Assembly: GCA_016709305.1 (NCBI GenBank)
Contig: JADJNA010000031.1
Span: forward strand, 1 to 55,448
From: Candidatus Villigracilis saccharophilus
GTDB taxonomy: Bacteria > Chloroflexota > Anaerolineae > Anaerolineales > Villigracilaceae
DNA: 55,448 nucleotides
Direction: 5' to 3'
The translations under genes and the position numbers were made by a program. Numbering within the stretch: position 1 is the stretch's first letter; the number at the start of each line of letters is the position of its first letter. The notes beneath the pieces are model-generated. The model was not told where the DNA came from. It worked only from the letters and a program-made list of their open reading frames with translations, and made no database searches. This document shows, one piece after another, positions 16,786 through 24,931 of this stretch.

Positions 16786-17676
16786 TTATCTCCCAAACAT
16801 CTCATCCATCAATTGATTGATCTCACCCCAATTGGGCCCCAGGACCTGCGCCCCACCCGAGGTTGTAAACGGAACTACCATCTCGGGGGTAATCGTGCGG
16901 CTATCTATTCCAAACAAAGGCGCTCTCGCCAAAACAAATAGCAGGCGCGGCCATTGCCAGAGCGGGATATTCGTATCAACAACCTTTGCCAGTGACAGGA
17001 CAAATTGCGGGAATTTCGGCCATGAGGATGGCTCAAATCCTTTATTCAGAATGGCAAGCAAAAGGATCTGAGTGCGCTGCATGCGTGAAAAATCACTGCT
17101 GCCGGCGCGGTCACGGGCAAAGGCCAAGGCCTCAATCCCGCTCAAAGAATGTTCACCGGCCGGGTATCCTCCGCTCGGGGAATCAAGTTGAATATTCACG
17201 CCGCCAAAAATATCTATTGCAGCCACAATTCCAGTCATGTGAATAATTGCATAGTTGGGAACGGTCACGCCAAAGTTTTCCCGTATGGTCTCGGTGGCAG
17301 CATCGCCGCCTGTCCCTGATTGATCCGCTTCGGCAAAGAAATAGGCAGTGTTAATGCGCTGCTCACCGACATTCGGGATCGTTACCCACAAGTCGCGCGG
17401 GATGGACAACATGCCTATATACGGCTTGAGTGGAACAATGGTGGTCAGGATGATCGTGTCTGTCCTGCCCAAAGACCCGCGCTCAGGGGAATCATCAGTT
17501 CCGAGTAAAAGAATATTTGTCCGAAATGGACCAAGAAAATAAAGGGAAAGTATTAACAGGACAAACCAAAACACTTTCCAGCTGCGGCTAAATTTCACGA
17601 TTGAAGTCTTCGCCTTTGGCTGCAAAGGCATTGACTGATAACTATCTAACGACCTTGTAGGTTGAGTCTCTTCCAT
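16786..17676 (-). CDS. LytR/CpsA/Psr (LCP) family protein
   Basis: A 296-residue membrane-anchored protein. A short cytoplasmic tail precedes one transmembrane helix (about residues 30-50), and the remainder is an extracytoplasmic LCP domain: LLGTDDSPERGSLGRTDTI, SIPRDLWVTIP, GEQRINTAYFFA, and LSGIEALAFARDRAGSSDFSRMQRTQ. The Arg and Asp residues in these segments bind the pyrophosphate lipid in the family. LCP proteins transfer glycopolymers from an undecaprenyl carrier onto peptidoglycan or proteins. A monoderm-style envelope with attached glycopolymer would fit. The gene is alone on its transcript and ends close to the convergent DUF3601-like gene. Confidence 0.92.
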   Translation of the reverse strand: MEETQPTRSLDSYQSMPLQPKAKTSIVKFSRSWKVFWFVLLILSLYFLGPFRTNILLLGTDDSPERGSLGRTDTIILTTIVPLKPYIGMLSIPRDLWVTIPNVGEQRINTAYFFAEADQSGTGGDAATETIRENFGVTVPNYAIIHMTGIVAAIDIFGGVNIQLDSPSGGYPAGEHSLSGIEALAFARDRAGSSDFSRMQRTQILLLAILNKGFEPSSWPKFPQFVLSLAKVVDTNIPLWQWPRLLFVLARAPLFGIDSRTITPEMVVPFTTSGGAQVLGPNWGEINQLMDEMFGR

Positions 17677-17696
17677 TATTTTCTTTCAAATACCAT

Positions 17697-17735
17697 AAAA
17701 CAAAACGGGACTGCCGAAAACAGTCCCGTTGTTTT
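17697..17735 (-). terminator. Terminator after malQ
   Basis: AACGGGACTG pairs with CAGTCCCGTT around a seven-base loop; on the minus strand a TTGTTTT tract follows. Confidence 0.82.
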
Positions 17736-17741
17736 TCCAAA

Positions 17742-19247
17742 TTAGCGGCTGAACAACCAGTTCAGCTCGCGAAGCCTGCCAGCCAGGTCATCGTGCAGGT
17801 CGCTATCGGTAATTCGCCACGACCAATTCCCGCCCAGGCGCGACGGGAAATTCATACGTGCTTCTCCTCCGCAATTTAACAGGTCCTGCATGGGCGTGAT
17901 CGCAATATCAGCAACAGAACTCCAAACAGCACGAATAAGATCCCAGGCAAAGTCACTGCCGTCAATTCGCAAATAACGCTGTGCAAACTCACGTTCATGC
18001 GGCTCGGCAGCATTGAACCATCCGCGCGCAGTATCATTATCATGAGTGCCTGTATAAGCCACGCAGTTCGTAACGTAATTATGAGGCAGGAAGGGGTTAT
18101 CGGGTCCCGAAAAACCAAACTGTAGAACTTTCATGCCCGGCAGGTTGAACGCTTCAAGCAGCTCGATCACATCCGGGGTGACCAACCCCAGGTCTTCCGC
18201 GATTATTGGCAAACCAGTTCCCGTGGTGACCAGCCCATCGCCAAGAAATTTATCAACCGCGCGGAAAAGGTCTTTGCCGGGGCCTTTGACCCAACGACCT
18301 GCTTCAGCTGTCATATGGCTGGCGGGGATTTCATAATATCCAGCAAATCCACGGAAATGGTCAAAGCGCAGGATATCAAAAATATTCAGAGAGGACGCCA
18401 CACGAGACAACCACCAGGCGTAGCCATCCTTTTTATGTTCCTTCCAGTTGTAAAGCGGGTTGCCCCACCGTTGTCCTGTCGCAGAAAACCCATCCGGCGG
18501 GACACCCGCCACGACTGTTGGGTTTCCATGTTTATCCAGGAAGAACAGATCGGGATGGGCCCACACATCTGAAGAATCATAGGCAACAAAAATTGGAATA
18601 TCGCCGACGACCTGAATACCGCGCTCATTCGCATATGCGCGAAGTTTGTTCCATTGTCGGAAAAATATGAATTGATAGAAAGCGTAACGCATTACGCTTT
18701 CCGAAAGTTCAGTTTGAGCCTTGCGTAAGGCGGTCTTCTTGCGGGAGCGCAATGGCTCGGGCCAACCTCCCCACGCGCCGCCGCCATATGATTCTTTGAG
18801 TGCCATAAAAAGTGTGTAGTCATCCAGCCAGGACGCGTTCTCGGCACAGAAATAATCAAATTCTGAGCGCAGCTGCTCGGGATGGGCACGGTAGTTGGAA
18901 AAAGCTTTTAGTAGAAGATCAAGCTTGCGGGGTATCATCAAACCAAAATCGACATAAGATGCGGGAAGGTCTTTCATCGCATCCAGATCGGCCTGGGAAA
19001 GCAGGCCGTCAGCAAGCAAAGCATCGGGGCTGATCAAATATGGATTACCGGCAAATGCTGAAAAACATTGATACGGAGAATCACCGTATCCGGTCGGGCC
19101 AAGCGGAAGCATCTGCCATAGTTTGCAATTAGTTGAGGCGAGCCAGTCGACAAAACGAAACGCCTGCGGACCAAGATCGCCGATACCGTACGACGAGGGC
19201 AGGCTGGATGGATGAAGGAGGATTCCAGAGGAGCGTTTAAAGGTCAT
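17742..19247 (-). CDS. malQ: 4-alpha-glucanotransferase
   Basis: The 501-residue amylomaltase moves alpha-1,4-glucan segments between chains and belongs with glycogen turnover. It has the normal family length. Signatures include GILLHPSSLPSSYGIGDLG at the start, WQMLPLGPTGYGDSPYQ, the nucleophile segment ILRFDHFRGFAGYYEIP with Asp, the acid/base region IIAEDLGLVTPD and the transition-state stabiliser region YTGTHDNDTARGW. The start overlaps the glgA stop by four bases (ATGA), so the two are translationally coupled in a glycogen operon. Confidence 0.96.
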   Translation of the reverse strand: MTFKRSSGILLHPSSLPSSYGIGDLGPQAFRFVDWLASTNCKLWQMLPLGPTGYGDSPYQCFSAFAGNPYLISPDALLADGLLSQADLDAMKDLPASYVDFGLMIPRKLDLLLKAFSNYRAHPEQLRSEFDYFCAENASWLDDYTLFMALKESYGGGAWGGWPEPLRSRKKTALRKAQTELSESVMRYAFYQFIFFRQWNKLRAYANERGIQVVGDIPIFVAYDSSDVWAHPDLFFLDKHGNPTVVAGVPPDGFSATGQRWGNPLYNWKEHKKDGYAWWLSRVASSLNIFDILRFDHFRGFAGYYEIPASHMTAEAGRWVKGPGKDLFRAVDKFLGDGLVTTGTGLPIIAEDLGLVTPDVIELLEAFNLPGMKVLQFGFSGPDNPFLPHNYVTNCVAYTGTHDNDTARGWFNAAEPHEREFAQRYLRIDGSDFAWDLIRAVWSSVADIAITPMQDLLNCGGEARMNFPSRLGGNWSWRITDSDLHDDLAGRLRELNWLFSR

Positions 19248-20665
19248 GATTTAATAATGGATTGATAGAGTTGGAGATATTTTTTCGCAGAATTTTCCCA
19301 GGAAAAATCCTGAGCCATGCCAGCTCGCTGCATAATTCCCCATTTTTCGCGATCAGAATAAACTTTTAACGCGGATTTGACAGCCGCCAACAAAGACAGG
19401 TGATGCGCTTTTTGAAAAACAAAACCCGTTTCGCCATGCTGGACGGTATCGTTCAAACCACCCGCCGCACGCACAATGGGCACACAACCGTATCTCATCG
19501 CGATCATTTGTGAAAGGCCGCATGGCTCATAGCGGGACGGCATAAGCAGCATGTCCGAACCAGCATAGATCTGGCGCGCGAGTCCCGCATCATAGCGCGT
19601 TTCAACCTTGACTCGCTCAGGATACATTGCTTGCAGATCCAGGGCGGCTTCTTCAAGTTTTGGATCCCCGGTCCCCAAAATAACAGCCTGCCACTTAATA
19701 TTCTTCATGCTTTTAAGCGCTGTCAAAGCAAGGTCAACACCTTTTTGAACGTCCATCCGTGTGACCATGGCCAGCAATGGGATTTCAGGGTCTACAGGTA
19801 AACCCAACCTGCTCTGAAGTGTGCCTTTATTTGGTGCGCGTTTCTCAAGAGAGGTGCTATCAAAATTAACACCAAGAGCCATATCTTCAGCCGGATTAAA
19901 AGAAACAGTATCCAATCCGTTCAATATACCGCTCACAGTTTCACGGCGGGATTGGAAAAAATCATTCAAACCGCAGCCATATTCAGGCTGCATTATTTCA
20001 TTTCCATAGGTTGGAGAAACCGCCACGATCGCATCAGAAGCCCATAAGCCCAAAGGCAGCGGCATGACGCGCGCCCAATCAGGCAGGTCTGTTTGAGCCA
20101 GCTGCAAACCGTAGCTTTCAATGATCGAACTTGAGTCGGGACCCATAAAGGGAAGATTATGCAATGTGAGCACAGAAGCAACGTGACGCTCGCCCCCTTC
20201 CCATCGTTTGGTCAATGAACCATAAACGCTTATGGCGGTATGCCAATCATTCGCATGGATCACATCAGGCTGCCAGTTGATCTGTCTTGGAAGCTCGAGC
20301 GCGGCCAGGGAAAAGAAAATATATTTTTCAGCGTCCAGTTTTGCATTGGAAGAATAGACCGAGCCATTGGCGCTGATCGGTTCCCCGCCGATAAAATAAA
20401 CGGGCATGCCGTTCAAGATAGCCTCAGAGGCTTCGATCTGGATCTCAGAATCGCCGCGCTTTATCGAGAACATTCCCAGCGGTTTAAGATCCGCTTTCAC
20501 GGCTGGATGATGCGGGATGACCAGACGGACATCCAATTTGATATCATCATTGGAAATGGAACGTAGAGCACGAGGCAGGGTGCCCGCCACGTCTCCCAGC
20601 CCGCCCACCTTAATGAAAGGCTCTGCTTCTGCCGCAAGGAATAGTACATTGATGGTTTTTGGCAT
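19244..20665 (-). CDS. glgA: Glycogen synthase (ADP-glucose type)
   Basis: A 473-residue GT5 enzyme that extends alpha-1,4-glucan from ADP-glucose in the cytoplasm. The N-terminal ADP-glucose site is visible as FLAAEAEPFIKVGGLGDVAG, where KVGGL is the family hallmark. The C-terminal Rossmann half contains MVTRMDVQKGVDLAL and MLLMPSRYEPCGLSQMIAMRYG with the catalytic Glu (PSRYEPCGL). Length and motif order are standard. malQ overlaps its stop codon, so synthesis and remodelling of glycogen are expressed together. A stem-loop at 20689-20721 lies 23 bases upstream of the start codon. Confidence 0.96.
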   Translation of the reverse strand: MPKTINVLFLAAEAEPFIKVGGLGDVAGTLPRALRSISNDDIKLDVRLVIPHHPAVKADLKPLGMFSIKRGDSEIQIEASEAILNGMPVYFIGGEPISANGSVYSSNAKLDAEKYIFFSLAALELPRQINWQPDVIHANDWHTAISVYGSLTKRWEGGERHVASVLTLHNLPFMGPDSSSIIESYGLQLAQTDLPDWARVMPLPLGLWASDAIVAVSPTYGNEIMQPEYGCGLNDFFQSRRETVSGILNGLDTVSFNPAEDMALGVNFDSTSLEKRAPNKGTLQSRLGLPVDPEIPLLAMVTRMDVQKGVDLALTALKSMKNIKWQAVILGTGDPKLEEAALDLQAMYPERVKVETRYDAGLARQIYAGSDMLLMPSRYEPCGLSQMIAMRYGCVPIVRAAGGLNDTVQHGETGFVFQKAHHLSLLAAVKSALKVYSDREKWGIMQRAGMAQDFSWENSAKKYLQLYQSIIKS

Positions 20666-20688
20666 AGTTTATCTTCACTTATTATGAG

Positions 20689-20721
20689 ACCCTAAAGGTA
20701 GTTTTGTCACCTTTAGGGTCT
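20689..20721 (-). other. Stem-loop upstream of glgA
   Basis: GACCCTAAAGGT and ACCTTTAGGGTC form a 12-bp stem around a nine-base loop. No T-tract follows on the glgA strand, so it could be a leader structure or the end of an upstream transcript. The same arm sequence is used in the rplS terminator at 54932-54973. Confidence 0.6.
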
Positions 20722-20730
20722 TGGAGTTGG

Positions 20731-20755
20731 GAGCCTGAAGGGTTTCGAACCCTCA
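20731..20755 (-). other. Orphan tRNA 3' end (T-arm plus acceptor strand), probable att site
   Basis: On the minus strand GAGGG-TTCGAAA-CCCTT forms a proper T-arm, followed by the seven-base acceptor strand CAGGCTC. No matching 5' half (GAGCCTG) or anticodon arm lies upstream, so it is only a tRNA 3' fragment. Such fragments are left when elements integrate at tRNA 3' ends, and a broken tyrosine integrase gene lies directly beside it. Confidence 0.6.
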
Positions 20756-20848
20756 ACACATCTACTTGTGCGGTGTCAGGGTGTTGTGCGGTGTAATGGC
20801 ACTCAGCTTTAGGGTACTGGAGTATGTTATAGCGAGGCGGATTATACG

Positions 20849-21471
20849 CTATTTTTTAATCAAATGACTGGCGGGAAGGTACGGAGTTATGTTGCGCTGT
20901 TCGATGTCGCGGGTGTATTCTTCGACGGTTTCGGGTTTTCCCAGCTGCCCGCTACCTGAACGATGCGGGCGGGGGTGGCGAAGAATCGGCGGAGGTCGTG
21001 CGGGGAGAGTTTGATGTTGAGACGCCTACCCCATTCGTTGACAAGCTGGGGCATGCCATCCCGTTTGAGTTCGTTGCTTTTGTTGCGTTAATTCAGAGAG
21101 TAGAAGAAGGTCTTGCAATTTTCGTCGCGGTCGGCAAGCCATTTGTAGATGCAGTTGGCGGTGGCTTTGGAGTAGACGGCGGTTTTCCATTGCCCCCCTT
21201 TGACGATGACCGAGAGGGTTCTTTCCTGCAAGTCGAGATTTTTGAGGGTGAGATGAGCCAGTTCGCTGGAACGCAAGCCGGTGTCGAGGGCTAGAACGGA
21301 GAGGGCAAGGTCACAGGCGTCTTGGGGGGTGTGAGGGCCGAACATGGCCAGTAGTTCCCGGGCTTTTTCCATGGAGAGGACACGCTTTCGCGGGGGGTGA
21401 CCCGCTTTAGTTTTGCGGCAGGCGCGGTTAAATAGCGCGTTCTGCCAAATGCAGTAAACGCTCGAACTCAT
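20849..21471 (-). pseudogene. Broken tyrosine recombinase/integrase
   Basis: The catalytic half of a phage-type integrase is still readable. Box I is ALDTGLRSSELAHLTLKNLD (Arg), the lysine hairpin is VIVKGGQWKTAVY, box II is LSPHDLRRFFAT (His and Arg), and the nucleophile region is VEEYTRDIEQRNI (Tyr). A TAA at 21088-21090 interrupts the frame between FFYSLN and RNKSNELKRDG, and a frameshift is needed around 20965-20985 between FFATPARI and GKPETVEEY. The usual N-terminal core-binding domain is largely missing. The gene is dead, but it marks the site of a former integrated element next to a tRNA 3' fragment and tRNA-His. Confidence 0.78.
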
Positions 21472-21517
21472 ATTGACTACGCCCTTATTCTTTTCTTCTC
21501 ATTTTTCATATATTTTT

Positions 21518-21560
21518 AAAATCAAAACCACCTTCAAAAAACGAAGGTGGTTTTGATTTT
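21518..21560 (-). terminator. Terminator after tRNA-His
   Basis: ATCAAAACCACCTTC pairs perfectly with GAAGGTGGTTTTGAT around a seven-base loop; on the minus strand a T/A-rich tract follows, about 25 bases after the tRNA 3' end. Confidence 0.85.
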
Positions 21561-21581
21561 GGAAATACGCTTACTTTTGTG

Positions 21582-21655
21582 GGAGGATGACGGGGAACGA
21601 TCCCGCAACATTCGCCTCCACAGGGCGACGCTCTGCCAATTGAGCTACATCCTCC
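21582..21655 (-). tRNA. tRNA-His (GTG)
   Basis: The cloverleaf folds cleanly: acceptor GAGGATG/CATCCTC, D-stem GCTC/GAGC, anticodon stem TCGCC/GGCGA with loop CTGTGGA (anticodon GTG), five-base variable loop, T-stem GCGGG/CCCGT. It has the extra G at position -1 opposite C73, the identity element of tRNA-His. A full CCA is not encoded. The T-loop reads ATCGTTC rather than the usual TTCGANY, with the 54/58 pair apparently swapped from T-A to A-T. The histidyl-tRNA synthetase gene lies just upstream on the same strand. Confidence 0.9.
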
Positions 21656-21682
21656 GTGCATAATTTCGTATTGCTTCTTTTC

Positions 21683-21730
21683 TCGCTTGAACCTAAGTGC
21701 ATAACACTCTGCCGTTGAGCTACAGGCCTC
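21683..21730 (-). other. tRNA 5'-half-like fragment
   Basis: On the minus strand AGGCCTGTAGCTCAACGGCA is followed by GAGTG, which looks like an acceptor 5' strand, T8-A9 and a D-arm. The sequence then fails to form an anticodon stem. I read it as a degenerate tRNA remnant beside the intact tRNA-His. Confidence 0.35.
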
Positions 21731-21787
21731 ATAGAGGCTTATCCTGACGGCTACAAGTCATGGAAGCGGTCATGATTTTACCACAAA

Positions 21788-22249
21788 TTACTTCAACTTT
21801 AACTCAGCCACCACCTCGCCTTCAACAACCTCCCCTGTCTCCACAAAGCCCAAACTGGCGTACAATTTTCGTGCGCCGTCATTATCAGGCTCGTAACTAA
21901 TGCCAACAGTATTAACCCGTTCGTCTGCGCGGAAAATTTCAAGCATCTTTATCATTCCAAAGCGCCCGAAACCTTTGCCTTGAAAATTTTCGTCCACCAT
22001 CAAACGCTGAATATAAGCCTGATGTTTGGGATACAAAAAATTAAAACCGTACATCAAAAATCCCACAGGCACATCACCGTCATAGATCCCATAAGCAAAC
22101 AAATCCCAATGACCCTCGAATTCATCGCCAAATTGTGCCTGCGCGATCGAATACAAATTCGAAGCCACAAATCTTCTTTGATCTTCCCGAACTTTCAGGC
22201 CGATCAATGTTTGCCAGTTTTCTTTTGTGACAGGGCGTATTTCAGGCAT
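21788..22249 (-). CDS. GNAT family N-acetyltransferase (SpeG/BltD-like)
   Basis: A 153-residue acetyltransferase that transfers acetyl from acetyl-CoA to an amine. The GNAT fold shows IRPVTKENWQTLIGLKV at the start, LMVDENFQGKGFGRFGM as the acetyl-CoA pyrophosphate loop (Q-x-K-G-F/G), and NDGARKLYASLGFVETGEVV at the end. The opening and the closing EGEVVAELKL resemble spermidine/spermine acetyltransferases, so a polyamine substrate is plausible but unproven. It starts eight bases inside the end of hisS, so the two are translationally coupled. Confidence 0.85.
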   Translation of the reverse strand: MPEIRPVTKENWQTLIGLKVREDQRRFVASNLYSIAQAQFGDEFEGHWDLFAYGIYDGDVPVGFLMYGFNFLYPKHQAYIQRLMVDENFQGKGFGRFGMIKMLEIFRADERVNTVGISYEPDNDGARKLYASLGFVETGEVVEGEVVAELKLK

Positions 22250-23519
22250 TTTTCAAAAATTCTTTTATAAACTCAACAAGCGCATCCCGCTTCATTGTGA
22301 CCTGTTCACCGTTGACCAGGTTCTTGAACGCCACCTGGGCATTGGCCGCCTCATCGGGACCAATCGTCAGCGCGATGCTGGCCTTCATTTTATCCGCGAA
22401 TTTGAATTGCTTCTGAAGCTTGGCGGGCTCGGGGTAGCACAACACATTGAGACCCGCGCCGCGCAACTCTGCCGCGAGGGAAAAGGATTCGCGCATCAGG
22501 TTTTCATCAAAAATCGTTACAAAGACGGGAGCGGGGCTTGGGATGAATTCAGGAAGCAATCCCTTCTCCTGCAAAAATATCCCCGCCACCACATCCCCCA
22601 TCGCGAAGCCGACACCCGAAAGCGGCTGTCCGCCCACGTCTGCGAGCAGATTGTCATAGCGGCCGCCGCCCAGGATGGCGCGCTTCAATGAACCGCTGGT
22701 GTCAAAGGCTTCGAAGACCGTGCCTGTGTAATACAACAATCCGCGCATAATGTTCGGGTCGAATTTAACATACTCCTTGACGCCCAATGCTTCAAGCGCG
22801 GCGAACAGACGCACAAGCTCGTCACTCTTTTTCCACAGATCAAAATTACCGAGAATGTCCTTCAAGCCTGCAAGCTGGGATTCGTTCAGACCAAGTTCAA
22901 TTGCGTATGCATCCCACTTCGCAGGTTCCATCTTAGTGCGGCGATCCACTAAATTGGAGACATCCATTCGCTTCTCTACAGAAATCTCCAAGGCATCGAA
23001 TTCTGAATCCATCAGCCGCCGATTATTCACATAGATCAGAGCCAGATCAGGGGTAATCCCGACCGAGCGCAGGAACGTCGCGCCGACCGCGATCAGTTCA
23101 GCGTCCGCTTCGGGCGAGGCGACTCCCAGCATGTCGATATTCCACTGGAAGAATTCGCGCGTGCGTCCCTTTTGCGGCTGTTCATACCGCCAGAATGGAC
23201 CGAACGACCACCAGCGCACAGGATAGGTCAACTCGCCCTGTTTGGCCGCGATCATGCGCGCCAGACTCGGCGTGAGCTCGGGACGCAGGGTAACAAAATC
23301 TCCGCTGCGATCGGTGAAGGTAAAGGATTGTTTCTTGACAAGTTCTTCGCCGGACTTGGCCGCGTACAGATCGATCGACTCAATAAAGGGCGCGTCCCAT
23401 TCCTGATATCCGAACATGCGCGAAGCAGCGCGGACCTTTTCATATATGTAATTGCGCAGCGCCATTTGTTCGGGATAAAATTCGCGTGTGCCTTTGACAG
23501 GTTGTATTTTGTTCGCCAT
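22242..23519 (-). CDS. hisS: Histidyl-tRNA synthetase
   Basis: A 425-residue class II synthetase that charges tRNA-His. MANKIQPVKGTREFYPEQM is the normal N-terminus, so the start is set at 23519, with GGAG eight bases upstream; six further codons to 23537 are unlikely. Motif 2 is FGPFWRYEQPQKGRTREFFQ; the histidine-specific loops are VTLRPELTPSLARM and LLYYTGTVFEAFD (usually GLDYYTGTVFE, here with Leu for Asp); motif 3 is ILGGGRYDNLL. The C-terminal anticodon-binding domain (FVTIFDENLMRESFSLA) is complete. tRNA-His follows about 600 bases downstream on the same strand. Confidence 0.96.
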   Translation of the reverse strand: MANKIQPVKGTREFYPEQMALRNYIYEKVRAASRMFGYQEWDAPFIESIDLYAAKSGEELVKKQSFTFTDRSGDFVTLRPELTPSLARMIAAKQGELTYPVRWWSFGPFWRYEQPQKGRTREFFQWNIDMLGVASPEADAELIAVGATFLRSVGITPDLALIYVNNRRLMDSEFDALEISVEKRMDVSNLVDRRTKMEPAKWDAYAIELGLNESQLAGLKDILGNFDLWKKSDELVRLFAALEALGVKEYVKFDPNIMRGLLYYTGTVFEAFDTSGSLKRAILGGGRYDNLLADVGGQPLSGVGFAMGDVVAGIFLQEKGLLPEFIPSPAPVFVTIFDENLMRESFSLAAELRGAGLNVLCYPEPAKLQKQFKFADKMKASIALTIGPDEAANAQVAFKNLVNGEQVTMKRDALVEFIKEFLKNA

Positions 23520-23570
23520 AATGACTCCAGTGCGCAAATTCTATCATGAGTTCTCAAGGAGAAATAATAA

Positions 23571-23951
23571 ATGAATAGTTGCCGTTTTTGTGATCGTTTA
23601 TCTGACCGAACTGAGACCATTCTCGAAAATGATCTGTGCGTGTTTTTACAGAAAGAAGAAGCTGTTTTGATAGGTTCTGGTCTGATCATTCCACGCGCGC
23701 ATCGTGAAACCGTCTTTGACCTCACCGCTGCGGAGTGGACCGCCCTCTACGATATCATCCACCAGGCAAAAACCATGCTGGATCAAACATATCATCCCGA
23801 TGGGTATAACCTTGGCTGGAATTGCGGCGCGATTGGCGGACAACATGTATTTCATGCGCATCTTCATATCATCCCGCGCTATAAAAACGAACCTCATGCG
23901 GGCAAAGGAATTCGGTATTGGCTGAGTCAGGATGAAAATAAGCGGATATGA
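23571..23951 (+). CDS. HIT family hydrolase
   Basis: A 126-residue histidine-triad protein. Residues CRFC near the N-terminus may bind zinc. The catalytic triad motif is QHVFHAHLHIIPR, giving the His-x-His-x-His pattern of nucleoside phosphoramidase or Ap4A-type hydrolases. Other family marks are IIPRAHRETVFDLTAAEW and GYNLGWNCGAIGGQ. AAGGAG precedes the ATG. It is divergent from hisS, with only 51 bases between the starts. The in vivo substrate of most HIT proteins is unknown. Confidence 0.9.
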   Translation: MNSCRFCDRLSDRTETILENDLCVFLQKEEAVLIGSGLIIPRAHRETVFDLTAAEWTALYDIIHQAKTMLDQTYHPDGYNLGWNCGAIGGQHVFHAHLHIIPRYKNEPHAGKGIRYWLSQDENKRI

Positions 23952-24075
23952 GAAATCAAAATTCAACCACTGAATTTTGATTGGATGTTGGTATAATTAA
24001 AAAGTTATTTATTGCTTGCGACTTAGTCGCTTGTTCAGAGGACGACCGAAGTTGTCACTACAACAGGAGAGATAA

Positions 24076-24876
24076 ATGAAAATAGATTATCAGGAACCGA
24101 GCAAAGACCTGCTCATGCGCATTGATATTCACGAAAAATACGGCTCAGCCAACATCGATGTGTGGACGAACGATCTTCTCAAACCGCAGGCGGGCATGAA
24201 CATTCTCGATGTCGGCTGCGGCGCGGGAAAATTGTCCTTTCTCTTTAACGAATACACCAAAGGCGGCGCAAAGATCACGGGTGGCGACTTCTCGGAAGAA
24301 CTGCTCGACAAGGCGCGCGAAAAGAATAAAAAGATCGGCGCAAATATTGATTTCCAGTTTTTGGATTTTAATCAGCCGTTCAACTTCCCCGAAAACACCT
24401 TTGATCTGTGTACGAGCGCATTCGCCATCTATTACGCGTCAGACCTCGACTTTACATTTGGTGAAGCTCATCGGGTGCTAAATTCTGGCGGACGGCTTTT
24501 TGTCTCCGGTCCATTGCCCGAGAACAAGCAGATGTTCTATGACATCATTAAGGAAGCCACCAACGCAACCATCCCCCCGATGCCCGGTTCCTCACGCTTC
24601 AAGGGCGACATCTTCAATACCATCAGCAGAATCTTCGCAAAGACTGAATTACATAAATTCGAAAATCACTTAACTTTCCCCGAAGTCGCGCCGTTCATTG
24701 ATTACGTCCGCGCATCTCTGGGCGAAGACCGCAAACTGTGGACATCCATGTTCAACGGCGCAGATGAATACGAAGCCTTGATCGGCAAGATCGAAGCTGT
24801 GGCGAAAAAATGGTTTGAACGCGACGGCAAACTGGTCATGACCAAAGTTGTCGGCGGAATTCTGGCGACTAAATAA
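24076..24876 (+). CDS. Class I SAM-dependent methyltransferase
   Basis: A 266-residue soluble methyltransferase. Motif I is MNILDVGCGAGKLSFLF (about residues 39-55), followed by the acidic GGDFSEELLDKAREK and a motif with FDLCTSAFAIYYASDLDF and FGEAHRVLNSGGRLFVSGPLP, all typical of the methyltransferase 11 group. The C-terminal 100 residues form a cap with no recognised specificity, so the substrate is unknown; small molecules are the usual targets. GGAGAG precedes the ATG. A palindromic repeat (24885-24921) separates it from the PIG-L gene. Confidence 0.9.
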   Translation: MKIDYQEPSKDLLMRIDIHEKYGSANIDVWTNDLLKPQAGMNILDVGCGAGKLSFLFNEYTKGGAKITGGDFSEELLDKAREKNKKIGANIDFQFLDFNQPFNFPENTFDLCTSAFAIYYASDLDFTFGEAHRVLNSGGRLFVSGPLPENKQMFYDIIKEATNATIPPMPGSSRFKGDIFNTISRIFAKTELHKFENHLTFPEVAPFIDYVRASLGEDRKLWTSMFNGADEYEALIGKIEAVAKKWFERDGKLVMTKVVGGILATK

Positions 24877-24884
24877 AAATAGCA

Positions 24885-24921
24885 TGTCATTGCGAGGGCG
24901 TCTTTGCTCTTCGCAATGACA
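24885..24921. repeat. REP-like palindrome (GTCATTGCGA type)
   Basis: TGTCATTGCGA and TCGCAATGACA form the ends of a 37-base imperfect palindrome. Related elements occur at 48356-48397 and 48970-48989, all intergenic. Confidence 0.7.
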
Positions 24922-24931
24922 TAAACATATC

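Noticed and set aside
20731..20850. A tmRNA (ssrA) 3' end
   Set aside because: The T-arm and acceptor strand could fit, but the matching 5' acceptor (GAGCCTG or GGGAGCC) and a tag-coding region are not found upstream; integrase sequence occupies that place.
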